Below, piece by piece: positions 27,683 to 36,777 of a stretch of 64,000 bases of DNA. The DNA lies in NCBI RefSeq assembly GCF_003026455.1, contig NZ_PYMB01000001.1, positions 558,001 through 622,000 of the forward strand, given 5' to 3'. The notes under the pieces were generated by a model. It searched no databases. It was given only the letters and a program-made list of their open reading frames with translations, and was not told the origin of the DNA. The first letter of the stretch is position 1. Each line of letters starts with the position of its first letter. The stretch is from Photobacterium rosenbergii (GTDB lineage Bacteria > Pseudomonadota > Gammaproteobacteria > Enterobacterales > Vibrionaceae). Position numbers and translations under genes: made by a program.

Positions 27683-28608
27683 CGGTACTTGTAATTGCAG
27701 AGCATGACAATCATCGCCTTTCAGGAGAGACGCACAAAGCTGTTGGCGCAGCATCTTCATTAAAGCTGCCTATAGATGTATTAGTAATCGGTTATCAGTG
27801 CCAAGCGGTAGTTGAAGAAGTGTCACATGTCGAAGGTATCAATCAAGTCTTGGTGGCGGATAACTCCGTCTACCAGCATCAATTGGCCGAAAATAGTGCC
27901 ACGCTGATCACCGAGATCGCAGCGGATCATAGCCATATTATTGCACCTGCCACTACATTCGGTAAAAACTTGCTGCCGCGAGTTGCGGCTTTGCTTGATG
28001 TCGGAATGCTGTCTGATGTCGTTACGATTGAGAATGCTGACACTGTTGTTAGGCCGATATATGCAGGTAATGCATTAGCGCGGGTACGCTCTAAAGACAG
28101 CAAAATCTTAATGACTACCCGTGGGTCGGCGTTTGAGGCTGCTCAAATGGCAGATACTCAGGCTGAACAAAAGCTACTCGATGCCTCAATCGCCAATACA
28201 TTGAGTGAGTTTGTAGAGCGTCAGGCTTCTGAAAGTGAAAGGCCTGATTTAACCGCTGCTCGGGTTGTGGTATCAGGCGGTAGGGCGCTCGGGAGTAAAG
28301 ACAACTTTGCGTTGATTGAAAAGCTCGCCGATAAACTCGGTGGTGCTGTTGGTGCATCAAGGGCAGCCGTCGATGCAGGGTTTATCTCCAATGATTATCA
28401 AGTCGGTCAAACCGGTAAGATAGTGGCTCCAGAGCTGTATATTGCCGTGGGGATATCTGGTGCGATCCAGCACCTTGCCGGGATGAAAGATGCCAAAGTC
28501 ATTGTCGCTATTAATAGCGATGCAGATGCCCCCATATTTGAAATAGCTGATTATGGCCTAGTCGGTGATTTGTTCGAGATACTGCCAGAACTTATCGACT
28601 CTGTATAA
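27679..28608 (+). CDS. etfA: Electron transfer flavoprotein alpha subunit
   Basis: A 309-residue soluble FAD-binding subunit. The C-terminal domain carries the FAD signature [27 protein letters not shown] and, near the end, [29 protein letters not shown]. It pairs with EtfB to collect electrons from acyl-CoA dehydrogenases. The ATGA overlap with etfB fits equal production of the two subunits. Confidence 0.96.
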   Translation: MTVLVIAEHDNHRLSGETHKAVGAASSLKLPIDVLVIGYQCQAVVEEVSHVEGINQVLVADNSVYQHQLAENSATLITEIAADHSHIIAPATTFGKNLLPRVAALLDVGMLSDVVTIENADTVVRPIYAGNALARVRSKDSKILMTTRGSAFEAAQMADTQAEQKLLDASIANTLSEFVERQASESERPDLTAARVVVSGGRALGSKDNFALIEKLADKLGGAVGASRAAVDAGFISNDYQVGQTGKIVAPELYIAVGISGAIQHLAGMKDAKVIVAINSDADAPIFEIADYGLVGDLFEILPELIDSV

Positions 28609-28626
28609 ACATATTACCTAGTTGAA

Positions 28627-29589
28627 TTAATCAATGATTTTCCAGCCGTGCAACTCAGCCATATGGGTTAGCGCGGCCCAATCTTTTTTCTCTTCTTGCA
28701 CCATCCAATCAATAAAGCGAGTGACGTTGTCACCCTTGGTGACCGTTTGATAGTAATACTGCCAGGTACTGTTGGTAACAATAGTCGCCTCGGTAGGCAG
28801 TTTTAAATACCCTTGCTGAAGCTCATGGACAACCAGCATCAAGTCGGTGATGGTCACCCCTTGACCGGCAAAGCAAGATGTCAATGCCATATCCAGTGTA
28901 TTGAAGGTTAATCCATCTTTATTGATTTGCTCTGTTCGGTCATTTCGGCTGAGCCATTCACTCCAATCACATTGGTCAGACGTCGGGTGCAAGCGCGGGT
29001 AATTGGCAATCAATTCATCGACAGAGATTGGCTCGTCGGTTTTGGTCAATAGCTCGGAATAGACAGGGGCGAGATACTCTTTTCTGAAAAAAGTGGGCAT
29101 ATTGGCGCTTTTGCTGATTTCCGGCACGTTATATATCGCTATATCACAGTCATCTTCTTCCAACTGCAACAGTTCGTTGCTGTGCCCCATGCTTGAAGAT
29201 AAGACAATATTGACGTCAGGGTTAAGTGACTTAAAGGAATGCAAACGCGGAATTAACCACCGCACAGCAAAGCTCATAGCAACCTGTACCCGTAAAGTAT
29301 CTGTTTCTTTGGCTTTCAATTGGCGAATGGTTTGGTTTAGCTCGCTGTATTGGCGGGTGAGCAACAAAGCGATTTCTTTTCCTTGGGATGAAAGCTCCAA
29401 TGCACGGTGATGGCGAATGAAAAGGGGTAACCCAAGTTGCTCTTCTAACTGCCTGATTTGTCGGCTTACTGCACTTTGTGTGACGTTCAGCTCTTCTGCA
29501 GCCAGTGTGAAACTAAGATGCCGAGCGGATGCTTCAAACACCCTTAGTCCATTCAAAGAAGATGGCAACAAATTGTGTCTTTTTTTCAT
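28627..29589 (-). CDS. LysR-family regulator, GcvA-like
   Basis: A 320-residue transcription factor. The N-terminal winged helix-turn-helix (LPSSLNGLRVFEASARHLSFTLAAEELNVTQSAVSRQIRQLEEQLG) is of the GcvA subgroup. A periplasmic-binding-like effector domain follows from about residue 95. The target is unknown. It faces the divergent MATE transporter gene across a 252-bp gap and may control it. A GAGG site precedes the ATG. Confidence 0.85.
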   Translation of the reverse strand: MKKRHNLLPSSLNGLRVFEASARHLSFTLAAEELNVTQSAVSRQIRQLEEQLGLPLFIRHHRALELSSQGKEIALLLTRQYSELNQTIRQLKAKETDTLRVQVAMSFAVRWLIPRLHSFKSLNPDVNIVLSSSMGHSNELLQLEEDDCDIAIYNVPEISKSANMPTFFRKEYLAPVYSELLTKTDEPISVDELIANYPRLHPTSDQCDWSEWLSRNDRTEQINKDGLTFNTLDMALTSCFAGQGVTITDLMLVVHELQQGYLKLPTEATIVTNSTWQYYYQTVTKGDNVTRFIDWMVQEEKKDWAALTHMAELHGWKIID

Positions 29590-29841
29590 CGTTAGCCTCG
29601 AGAGTGAAGGAAACAGCTTTCAAGTTGTCTCTTGCATGAGTTTTATGAATGCTAAGGTACTATAAATGTCGTTTGAAACACAAATTGGGAAAATTTACAT
29701 TAGTAGTATCTCAGCAGTTTGATGGCTGTATCGCACTTTTAGCTTACTTTTTCGCATTTGTGTTCTTATGAGTAGGCCGCCTTTTTATCATCGCTGAGAT
29801 CCCTGTCTATTTAGCAATGCTTTAGTGTTTCGTGGTGAAAA

Positions 29842-31218
29842 ATGAAAAAATTAATCAGCCTGGCAGTGCCACTCATAATTTCTCAGCTGGTTGCTCAAAT
29901 GTTGGTTTTTACCGATGTCTGGATGATGGCTCAGCTGAGTATCCTAGCTATAGCGGGTGGTGGTCTTGGTGCGGCAGTGTATTCCATTGTCTTTACTGTA
30001 GCTGGCAGTACCGTAGGTTGTGTGGCTAACTTAATTGCAATTGCTTATGGCAAAAGAATGAAAAATACCCAGCAGGGGGATGCCGAGGTAAGTATCTCTC
30101 TAAAAAGTGGGCTATTGTTGTCAGTTATTCTGACGGTAACTTTGTTGCCAATCTTCTTTTGGATGGATGGTTTGTTGCTTAAGGCGAACCAAGATCCAGA
30201 AACGGTTGTGTTGGCCGTTGAATATTTGGATGCACTTAAGTGGGCGATGTTGCCAACTCTAGTGTTGTTGGTACTGCGTAGTTTGGTCAGCGCATTCGGC
30301 GATACCCGCTCGGTAATGGTGATGTCTATCGTTACTGTGATTTTAAATGTTCCTTTGAGCTACTTGATGGCTTTCAAGCTAGAGATGGGGTTAGCCGGTC
30401 TTGGCTACGGCACAGCTTTGGCAGCGTTCATTGTTATGTTGGGCTACGGCTACTGGGTATTCTCTTGCAACAAATACCGCAACTACAACCCGTTTACCAA
30501 TTGGCATGAGTACCGCTTGGGTATTCTTGTCCCTTTATTGGCCATTGGCGTGCCTATCATGATCGCAACCTTAATGGAGCATGCGTTGTTCTCAACGGTT
30601 GCTTTATTAGCCGGTACGTTGGGCGCGGTGTCACTGGCTATTCATCAGATAGCGATGCAATGCTTGAACCTGTCTTGGAATGTGGCCTTTGGTTTGTCGC
30701 AGGCAGTCTCAATCTTGGTCAGTCAGCATGTCGGCCAGCAAGAACCGGCTATGGTTAAGCGTTATGCCAAGCAAGCCTTGTTGCTGGTAACCGTTACCAG
30801 TGCATTATTTGGTGCATTTCTGATAGCAAAACCAGAGTTCCTCACCTTCGTTTTCAATGTTGAAGGGGATGCGCTGGCAGAAGAGCTAGTTGCAGCTTTG
30901 CCAAGCGTGATGATTATGGTTGCGGCTTGTTTTGTGGTTGATGCCTGGCAGTTGGCTGCGATTAGCATTCTTCGCGGCATGAAAGTGGTTAAAGCACCGA
31001 CGGTAACAACCGGTATTGGCTATTGGCTTATTGGCCTGCCATCCGCATGGGTGTTGATGAACCTATTTGGTTTAGAAGGCGTCTGGGGTGGACTAGCCGC
31101 AGGTTTGGCTGCTACCGGTCTAATGCTGTTATATATTTTGCTACGTGAACTACGAAAACTTGAAGGGGACTATTCACAAAGCGATGAAGTCCACAGCACA
31201 GCAATAATTTCATCATAG
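29842..31218 (+). CDS. MATE-family multidrug/cation antiporter
   Basis: A 458-residue inner-membrane protein with about 12 transmembrane helices in two homologous halves of six. The N-terminus LAVPLIISQLVAQMLVFTDVWMMAQLS matches the NorM-type MATE group. These pumps export cationic drugs in exchange for sodium ions or protons. The exact substrate cannot be read from the sequence. The ribosome site (GTGGTGAA) is modest. A LysR gene is divergent. Confidence 0.9.
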   Translation: MKKLISLAVPLIISQLVAQMLVFTDVWMMAQLSILAIAGGGLGAAVYSIVFTVAGSTVGCVANLIAIAYGKRMKNTQQGDAEVSISLKSGLLLSVILTVTLLPIFFWMDGLLLKANQDPETVVLAVEYLDALKWAMLPTLVLLVLRSLVSAFGDTRSVMVMSIVTVILNVPLSYLMAFKLEMGLAGLGYGTALAAFIVMLGYGYWVFSCNKYRNYNPFTNWHEYRLGILVPLLAIGVPIMIATLMEHALFSTVALLAGTLGAVSLAIHQIAMQCLNLSWNVAFGLSQAVSILVSQHVGQQEPAMVKRYAKQALLLVTVTSALFGAFLIAKPEFLTFVFNVEGDALAEELVAALPSVMIMVAACFVVDAWQLAAISILRGMKVVKAPTVTTGIGYWLIGLPSAWVLMNLFGLEGVWGGLAAGLAATGLMLLYILLRELRKLEGDYSQSDEVHSTAIISS

Positions 31219-31228
31219 CAGTATGCGA

Positions 31229-31257
31229 AAATCGTACGGAATCCTTCCGTACGATTT
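31229..31257. promoter_or_regulatory. tacAT operator 1
   Basis: A 13-bp perfect inverted repeat with a 3-base centre, containing the core GTACGGAA-TCC-TTCCGTAC. It overlaps the -35 element of the toxin-antitoxin promoter. It has no T-run, so it is unlikely to be the terminator of the MATE gene. The same core recurs 57 bp downstream. Confidence 0.7.
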
Positions 31258-31284
31258 GCTGTATTAACGGTCAAAGGATATACT
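31256..31284 (+). promoter_or_regulatory. Promoter of the tacAT pair
   Basis: TTGCTG at 31256-31261 and TATACT at 31279-31284 are separated by exactly 17 bases. The expected start of transcription is about 31291, the first base of operator 2. Confidence 0.75.
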
Positions 31285-31290
31285 CTTCAT

Positions 31291-31309
31291 GTACGGAACC
31301 TTTCCGTAC
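31291..31309. promoter_or_regulatory. tacAT operator 2
   Basis: GTACGGAA-CCT-TTCCGTAC, an 8-3-8 inverted repeat with the same arms as operator 1. It covers the predicted transcription start and leader. Binding of the ribbon-helix-helix antitoxin here and at operator 1 would close the promoter. Confidence 0.7.
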
Positions 31310-31323
31310 TAATGGAGGTTATT

Positions 31324-31593
31324 ATGGCAACAGCGCGACTTGACTTGCGTTTAGATGAAGAAATTAAAGCCAAAGCCGAAAAAGCCTCAGCGCTGCTTGG
31401 GCTAAAGAGTTTGACTGAGTATGTGGTTCGTCTTATGGACGAAGATGCCACTCAAGTGATTGCTCAGCATGAAAGTATCACCGTAGACGGTGATGTGTTT
31501 GATCGGTTTGTTGATGCTTGCGATAAGGCCAAAGCTCCGAATAAAGCGTTACTCGACGCAGTAGATTTTGCGCAAGAGAAGGGCTTTAAATAA
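31324..31593 (+). CDS. tacA: TacA-type antitoxin (DUF1778, ribbon-helix-helix)
   Basis: An 89-residue protein. The N-terminal half (TARLDLRLDEEIKAKAEKASALLGLKSLTEYVVRLM) is a ribbon-helix-helix DNA-binding domain of the DUF1778 family. The C-terminal half should wrap the toxin. I use the ATG at 31324 because GGAGG lies 5 bases upstream. An in-frame ATG at 31312 contains that site. It is directly followed by a GNAT toxin gene. The family represses its own operon, and two matching palindromes around the promoter support that here. Confidence 0.88.
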   Translation: MATARLDLRLDEEIKAKAEKASALLGLKSLTEYVVRLMDEDATQVIAQHESITVDGDVFDRFVDACDKAKAPNKALLDAVDFAQEKGFK

Positions 31594-32130
31594 GTGAGTT
31601 GGACCAAAGAGTTTATCGAGCTAGATAAAAAACAGCATGATCGGGCATCGTTTGATTGCGGGGAACCGGAACTCAACAACTTCATTCAGACTCAGGCGGC
31701 AAAGCATATGCAGGCAGGTATAAGCCGGACCATGGTTTTACCTGCCTTACTTCCTCTTCCTAATCAAAAACTGCCGATCTGCGCTTTCTACAGCATTGCC
31801 CCAAGCTCTATCTGTCGTGATACTTTGCCTGCGGCGATGGCAAAAAAACTGCCCAAATATCCCATTCCGGTATTCTTGTTAGCTCAATTGGCTGTCCATC
31901 ATGAATATCACGGAAACGGCTTAGGGAAAGTCAGTTTAGTTAAGGCCTTGAAGTACCTATGGCAAGTCAACGCCCATATGAGGGCTTATGCAATAGTCGT
32001 TGACTGTTTGAGCCCTGAAGCGGAGTCTTTCTATACCAAATATGGTTTTGAAGTGCTGTGCGAACACAATGGCCGGGTGAGGATGTTTATTCCAATGAAA
32101 ACGGTCGGTCAGTTGTTTGAAGGCCGCTGA
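31594..32130 (+). CDS. tacT: TacT-type GNAT acetyltransferase toxin
   Basis: A 178-residue GNAT enzyme beginning at a GTG adjacent to the tacA stop codon. It has the family N-terminus (FDCGEPELNNFIQTQAAKHMQ), the acetyl-CoA loop (HHEYHGNGLGK) and the catalytic Tyr region ESFYTKYGFE. Related toxins acetylate the amino group of aminoacyl-tRNA and halt translation until neutralised by the cognate antitoxin. All main motifs look intact, so the toxin is probably active. Confidence 0.88.
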   Translation: MSWTKEFIELDKKQHDRASFDCGEPELNNFIQTQAAKHMQAGISRTMVLPALLPLPNQKLPICAFYSIAPSSICRDTLPAAMAKKLPKYPIPVFLLAQLAVHHEYHGNGLGKVSLVKALKYLWQVNAHMRAYAIVVDCLSPEAESFYTKYGFEVLCEHNGRVRMFIPMKTVGQLFEGR

Positions 32131-32155
32131 TGGTTAGGATTAAATGGATAGCAGT

Positions 32156-32186
32156 AAAAAGCCGGAATCAAAGTTCCGGCTTTTTT
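32156..32186. terminator. Bidirectional terminator after tacT
   Basis: GCCGGAA pairs with TTCCGGC around TCAAAG, with five As before and six Ts after. It lies between convergent genes and has the layout of a two-way terminator. Confidence 0.88.
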
Positions 32187-32188
32187 GA

Positions 32189-32605
32189 TCAACGCAAACG
32201 GAATACATCGGTTTGCTGGTCATTTTTTACTTCGGCGAAGCTTCTAATGAATGGGCCTTGCTGGCGAACGGCTTCAGGTAGGCGGTCAATGACTGCTTTT
32301 GCTTCATCTTTAGTCGCGAAATCTCCGTAAATCACGGCGTACCAGCGTCCACTTTGGCTCTTCTTCCAGTTAACCCAAATCGGTTGTTGGCCTTGGATAT
32401 GGTTAATATAGTTGCGAACATCACCCTGTCGCTCTTCGGTTAAAGCCAGAACCTGAATAGTAAAACGGTCTGGGTTAAGGTGGCCATAGGCTTCTTCGGT
32501 GGTCATCTGGCCAATACATTGGCTGTCAGTGTGTGTATGTGTATTTTCAGTTGTTGAACAGCCAGCCAATAGCAGCACGGCTAACATTGCAAAAATTTTT
32601 TGCAT
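32189..32605 (-). CDS. SPOR-domain lipoprotein
   Basis: A 138-residue lipoprotein with lipobox LLAGC and a C-terminal SPOR-type domain (FTIQVLALTEERQ... to GPFIRSF). SPOR domains bind glycan strands lacking stem peptides at the division septum. The position in the envelope is therefore clear, the exact role is not. A related lipoprotein with a clearly similar C-terminal half is encoded at 48293-48817. The start has a strong AAGGAG site. Confidence 0.82.
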   Translation of the reverse strand: MQKIFAMLAVLLLAGCSTTENTHTHTDSQCIGQMTTEEAYGHLNPDRFTIQVLALTEERQGDVRNYINHIQGQQPIWVNWKKSQSGRWYAVIYGDFATKDEAKAVIDRLPEAVRQQGPFIRSFAEVKNDQQTDVFRLR

Positions 32606-32878
32606 TAAAACTCCTTGGTAAATCCCTGCATTTTATTTTTATAAGCGACAATCTTATCAACATTGATGAGTGGATGTTTGAAATTACTCGTTGAAAAAAG
32701 TGTGTTTGTCGAAGATGGCAGCAATTGTTGCTTCAATTACCACCGATAGCGTCAAAACCTTCAGCGTAATAATGCTAGGTGGTTGAAATTGTATATAAAG
32801 TGTCTGACTTGCTTGTACAAACTTCACTTATGCCAAAAGTTGAAACTAAGGTGTGACTATTCTAGCTATTTATCATTA
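32606..32878. other. Intergenic region upstream of the umuDC SOS box
   Basis: No gene is recognised in this stretch. It should hold the leftward promoter of the SPOR lipoprotein gene. Confidence 0.3.
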
Positions 32879-32898
32879 TACTGTACATACATACAGTT
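32879..32898 (+). promoter_or_regulatory. LexA (SOS) box of umuDC
   Basis: TACTGTACATACATACAGTT contains CTGT-N8-ACAG, the LexA consensus for gammaproteobacteria. It lies 18 bp before the umuD start codon, so LexA would block transcription until DNA damage. Confidence 0.88.
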
Positions 32899-32916
32899 TA
32901 ATTAAGAGCGTTGGAG

Positions 32917-33300
32917 ATGAAGGTATTTCCTTACTTTATCGAAGGTGTGAAGTGTGGTTTCCCATCACCCGCCGATGGTCATCAGGAAGAGCTCGATTTA
33001 GAGAGTTACATGATTCGTAACCCTAATGCGACATTTTTCCTTAGGGCATCGGGTGAGTCAATGATGGGAGCGGGGATTTATGATGGTGACTTGTTGGTGG
33101 TGGACCGGGCAGAGCCTGTTGTTCCGGGAAGGATTGTCATCGCCCGAGTTTATGATGAATTTACCTGTAAGCGATTAATGCGCCATGATGAAGCATGGTG
33201 GTTGGTTGCTGAAAACCCGCAATTTAAGCCTTTCCCTATGCCAGAGGATTCTGAGATCTTTGGTGTTGTCACTCGTAACGTGCATAACTTGTTGGGTTAA
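32917..33300 (+). CDS. umuD: UmuD, SOS-cleaved subunit of DNA polymerase V
   Basis: A 127-residue S24-family protein. The self-cleavage site is the Cys-Gly pair in VKCGFPSPADG. The catalytic Ser lies in ASGESMM and the catalytic Lys in TCKRLM. RecA filaments promote cleavage to UmuD', which joins UmuC to form translesion polymerase V. The ATG at 32917 is preceded by AAGAG. umuC starts four bases after the stop. Confidence 0.94.
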   Translation: MKVFPYFIEGVKCGFPSPADGHQEELDLESYMIRNPNATFFLRASGESMMGAGIYDGDLLVVDRAEPVVPGRIVIARVYDEFTCKRLMRHDEAWWLVAENPQFKPFPMPEDSEIFGVVTRNVHNLLG

Positions 33301-33303
33301 GCG

Positions 33304-34605
33304 ATGGCTGCACTTGATGGATACCGAGATCAGGTATGGGCATTGGTGGATGCGAAAAGCTTTTACTGTGCCTGTGAGCAACTGTTTGACCCTAAGCTAG
33401 TCAATAAACCATTAGTGGTTCTGTCTAACAATGATGGATGTTGTGTCGCTTTGTCAGCAGAAGCCAAAGCATTAGGCATTAAACGGGGTGCGCCTTGGTT
33501 TAAGATTGAGCGTGAAGCTAGAAAAATGGGTGTAGAGGTCAGAAGTTCAAATTACACCTTATATGCAGATATGAGCCGTCGGTTCATTGAAGAGCTGCAT
33601 CGTTTTTCTCCGCACGTAGAGCAGTACTCCATCGATGAGGCCTTTGTTAGGTTGGATGGTTTCAAACTTGATGGCTTAACCCAGTATGGTAAAGAGATTC
33701 GTGACACCATTTATTCGCACCTTGGTTTGCCTGTCAGGGTCGGTATTGGTTCTAGCCCGACATTGGCCAAGTTAGGCAATCAGGCGGCTAAGCAGTATGA
33801 GCAAAGGGTTAGAGGTGTCATTCAAATTGATACCGAGCAGCGACGTAATTGGTTGTTAGAAAGGTGCATGGTTCAGGATATATGGGGAGTTGGCGCCAAG
33901 ACGGCAACCCGTCTTCAAACGAGTGGGATCAATACAGCATTGCAACTCTCTGAGCAAAATCCGGCTGATATGCGCCGATTGTGGAATGTAGGGCTAGCCC
34001 GGACAGCGTTAGAACTGCAGGGGGTTTCCTGTATCGACCCTGGTGATATTGATGAGAAGCGAAAGCAAATCTTATCTAGCCGCAGCTTTGGAACCGACAT
34101 CAGTGACTTGAATGATTTGAAATCAGCCCTTGCCTTTCATTGCCAGCGAGCGGGGGAAAAGTTGCGGCGACAGAATAGCCAAGCCAATGTAGTGGGGGTT
34201 TTTCTTCGTACCAACCGATATAAAGACTTGCCACAACATAATATCAGTAGTGCTCGGGAGTTGATGTGCCCGAGTCAGGATAGTTATAAGTTTCTTGATA
34301 TTGCACTAGAGCAATTGCAATCAATTTATCGCCCTGGTTATGCATACCAGAAAATCGGCGTGATTCTGGATGGATTAACCGATTCAAACAATGATCAGTT
34401 CCAATTCGATATGTTTGATACTAGTGCATTGGATGAAATGAAGCGCAGAGATCTGATGGCTATCACCGATCAGATGAATGCCCGATTCAAGAATGGGGTT
34501 AAGCCCGCCTCAGTGATCGGTTCTACAAACTGGCATATGAGGCAAGCCTTTCGTTCCAATCGATGGACAACAAGATTAGACGAGCTACAAGTTGCCAAGT
34601 GCTGA
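33304..34605 (+). CDS. umuC: UmuC, catalytic subunit of DNA polymerase V
   Basis: A 433-residue Y-family polymerase. It has the N-terminal LVDAKSFYCACE motif with the first metal-binding Asp and the palm motif YSIDEAF with the catalytic acidic pair. The helix-hairpin-helix and little-finger domains follow. It copies past DNA lesions as part of polymerase V. The N-terminus is about ten residues longer than in E. coli (MAALDGYRDQVW before ALVDA). Its own ribosome site is poor, so translation likely depends on umuD. Confidence 0.94.
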   Translation: MAALDGYRDQVWALVDAKSFYCACEQLFDPKLVNKPLVVLSNNDGCCVALSAEAKALGIKRGAPWFKIEREARKMGVEVRSSNYTLYADMSRRFIEELHRFSPHVEQYSIDEAFVRLDGFKLDGLTQYGKEIRDTIYSHLGLPVRVGIGSSPTLAKLGNQAAKQYEQRVRGVIQIDTEQRRNWLLERCMVQDIWGVGAKTATRLQTSGINTALQLSEQNPADMRRLWNVGLARTALELQGVSCIDPGDIDEKRKQILSSRSFGTDISDLNDLKSALAFHCQRAGEKLRRQNSQANVVGVFLRTNRYKDLPQHNISSARELMCPSQDSYKFLDIALEQLQSIYRPGYAYQKIGVILDGLTDSNNDQFQFDMFDTSALDEMKRRDLMAITDQMNARFKNGVKPASVIGSTNWHMRQAFRSNRWTTRLDELQVAKC

Positions 34606-34710
34606 TGACATATAACGAATCTGAATGTTATAGAGTGAAAGCGAATTTCTGATTTTAGACAATTAGTTAATAATTACCTCCATAGAATCATTAATGATAA
34701 GAGGTTGAGA

Positions 34711-34953
34711 ATGATTGTTTGGGTAGGGATAGTCAGTAGCATTCTGATCACCTCATCGTTTACCTCAGGGCTCACCAGCGCACTTTTAGACCTGCTTGCT
34801 TTTGTTATTATTTTAACCATAGGGATCAATCGGCTAAAGGCAAAACATCAAGCCAAAAGAAAAGCCAGTATTGAGCAGCAAGATAGTAAAGAGTTTCGTG
34901 AAGAAGCGAAGCAGATAAACAGTGTCTCCGACAGGATAGACATTACACCGTAA
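34711..34953 (+). CDS. Small membrane protein of unknown function
   Basis: An 80-residue protein with two closely spaced hydrophobic segments (about 1-20 and 23-40), then a charged Lys/Glu/Gln-rich tail. The ATG at 34711 has an AGAGG site. I do not recognise the family. It sits alone between umuC and a bidirectional terminator. Confidence 0.6.
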   Translation: MIVWVGIVSSILITSSFTSGLTSALLDLLAFVIILTIGINRLKAKHQAKRKASIEQQDSKEFREEAKQINSVSDRIDITP

Positions 34954-34967
34954 CATTATCAGATAAA

Positions 34968-35004
34968 AAAACAGCGAACCCAGAGTTAATGAGTTCGCTG
35001 TTTT
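34968..35004. terminator. Bidirectional terminator
   Basis: AAAACAGCGAAC pairs perfectly with GTTCGCTGTTTT around a 13-base loop. It separates the small membrane protein gene from the convergent yeiH-type gene. Confidence 0.85.
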
Positions 35005-35027
35005 GGCATTAAGTAATGGACAGACTG

Positions 35028-35978
35028 TTAGCTACTAAGTTGGATGTAAGCCAAAGACCCACCACCGATACATACCCATAGCAAGACCCCGAGCAGTAGA
35101 GGTTGGATTCCTGCCGCTCTGAGTTTTTGGATAGTGATACCTGAACCGATCAAGAACAAACAGACTACGAGTACACGCTTGGACATTGAGAAAATAGCGG
35201 AATATAGCGGCTGGAAATCAGGTAGTAGGTAGGCGACACCAATAGCTAAGCAGTAAAACAAGATGAAAAATGGCACACCAATTTTTTTACTGTTGCCTTT
35301 GAACATCAGGGCACTAAGGAAAGCGATTGGAATAATCCATAGGGCGCGTGCCAGTTTTAATGTTGTTGCTGTCTTCAAGGCCTCATCACCATAGGCACCC
35401 GCTGCACCGACGACTGATGACGTGTCATGGATTGCTATCGCAGCCCAGGTACCGAATGCATGCTGACTCATTTCCAAATAGTGGCCTATTACCGGGAAGA
35501 TAAACAAGGCGATGGCGTTAAGCACAAATACCGTCGCTAATGCCAGCGATGTTTGATCATCTTTTGCATTGATTGCAGGAGCAACTGCAGCAATTGCACT
35601 CCCGCCACAAATAGCCGTACCTGAAGCGATTAGATGGCCGGTCTTTTGTTCGATACGCAATAGCTTAGTCAGGACATAACCAAGCAGTAACGTACAGAAA
35701 ATAGAGGCAACAATTAGGCCTAGTCCCTGCTTACTGGCTTCGATCGCTTGATCGAGTTGGATGCCAAATCCAAGGCCAATGATGGAATAAGAAAGGAGCT
35801 TTTTCGTCAGCGCGGCCAAATTGAACTGGGATGGCACCAAGCCGAATGTCGCCAAGGTGAAGCCCAGAACAAGTGCAATGGGAGAACTGACTACGGGAAG
35901 CAGGCACAGCAGCGCGACTGCAATGAAGATACCATCGGTCTTAGAAAGTTTATTGAAAAAAGAGTGAACAGCAGACAT
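35028..35978 (-). CDS. yeiH: YeiH-family putative sulfate exporter
   Basis: A 316-residue inner-membrane protein with about nine or ten helices. It has the family motif [17 protein letters not shown] and the [14 protein letters not shown] segment, both typical of the YeiH/UPF0324 family. A role in sulfate or sulfite export has been proposed for relatives but substrate is unproven here. I prefer the ATG at 35978 over a TTG at 35987. Confidence 0.85.
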   Translation of the reverse strand: MSAVHSFFNKLSKTDGIFIAVALLCLLPVVSSPIALVLGFTLATFGLVPSQFNLAALTKKLLSYSIIGLGFGIQLDQAIEASKQGLGLIVASIFCTLLLGYVLTKLLRIEQKTGHLIASGTAICGGSAIAAVAPAINAKDDQTSLALATVFVLNAIALFIFPVIGHYLEMSQHAFGTWAAIAIHDTSSVVGAAGAYGDEALKTATTLKLARALWIIPIAFLSALMFKGNSKKIGVPFFILFYCLAIGVAYLLPDFQPLYSAIFSMSKRVLVVCLFLIGSGITIQKLRAAGIQPLLLGVLLWVCIGGGSLAYIQLSS

Positions 35979-36116
35979 TGGTTTCAACTGTGAGTAAATC
36001 GTTGCAGGAGTATATGCGCAAAGAGGGATAAGGATAATTATAATATTTTTATGCCGGGGTTAAGTTTTACTTAACGTTTAGTTCGGTGTTCTTGAACGGC
36101 TCGTCGACAACTACAT

Positions 36117-36440
36117 TTATTTTTTAATCCATTTGCCGGATGAGTCCTGATAGTAATTCCCCGGAGAGGTTCGCTCGATAGCTTTTTTGTGGGCAATATG
36201 CCCAACTTCTTTGACGGTTAAACCATGGGAGACCGCTATTTTCTTGAAAGTGTTAGTTCGGCGGTTGTTGACTTCAGAAATGAGGCTTCTGACTTGTTGA
36301 GACGGACGAGCGGTGACAGGGGCAATGAGACCCGTATTGGCTTCACCAACAAGGCCTTGGTCTTTTGCTTGCTGAAGATCGAGAGCAAATGCACTAAAAG
36401 CAAAAAAGAAAGATAGGAAGAAGGGCACTAATCGCGTCAT
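36117..36440 (-). CDS. ydbL: YdbL-family periplasmic protein (DUF1318)
   Basis: A 107-residue secreted protein. The signal peptide ends AFA-L and is followed by LQQAKDQGLVGEANTGLIAPV, typical of DUF1318. Third gene of the ydbH-ynbE-ydbL operon. In E. coli YdbL interacts with YdbH-YnbE, the bridge that moves phospholipid between membranes, and may modulate it. It follows ynbE by 18 bp. Confidence 0.88.
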   Translation of the reverse strand: MTRLVPFFLSFFFAFSAFALDLQQAKDQGLVGEANTGLIAPVTARPSQQVRSLISEVNNRRTNTFKKIAVSHGLTVKEVGHIAHKKAIERTSPGNYYQDSSGKWIKK

Positions 36441-36458
36441 GGCATACTCCCTGCCAAC

Positions 36459-36674
36459 TCAAAAGACATCATCATCATTAAATAGCTCATCGATTTCCTT
36501 ATCAACTTTAATACGAATTTCGTGTTCTATTTTGACGTTTAAATTCACTTCTATCGGCTTTTCAGAAGCGGTAACTTGTACCGTTGGTGTGCAGCCAGAT
36601 AGTGTAGTCAGTGATAGTACCGAAATCATGGCGATAAAAAATGGTATATAAAACAGCTTAAGTTGGATATCCAT
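36459..36674 (-). CDS. ynbE: YnbE-family outer-membrane lipoprotein
   Basis: A 71-residue lipoprotein with lipobox LSGC at about residues 25-28, followed by VQVTASEKPIEVNLNVKIEHEIRIKVDKEIDEL. In E. coli YnbE stacks beta strands onto the end of YdbH at the outer membrane and completes the intermembrane bridge. The rather long n-region before the hydrophobic core is unusual. An internal Met at 36629 would give a shorter, less charged signal. Confidence 0.88.
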   Translation of the reverse strand: MDIQLKLFYIPFFIAMISVLSLTTLSGCTPTVQVTASEKPIEVNLNVKIEHEIRIKVDKEIDELFNDDDVF

Positions 36675-36777
36675 TGGTTACAACCTTTTGTGGACTTCAT
36701 ACCTGATTGCCTACTTTAAAAGGCAGGGTGACAGATGCGTCCAGCCATTTGATTTTTAAAATTCAAGCGCAAAAATG

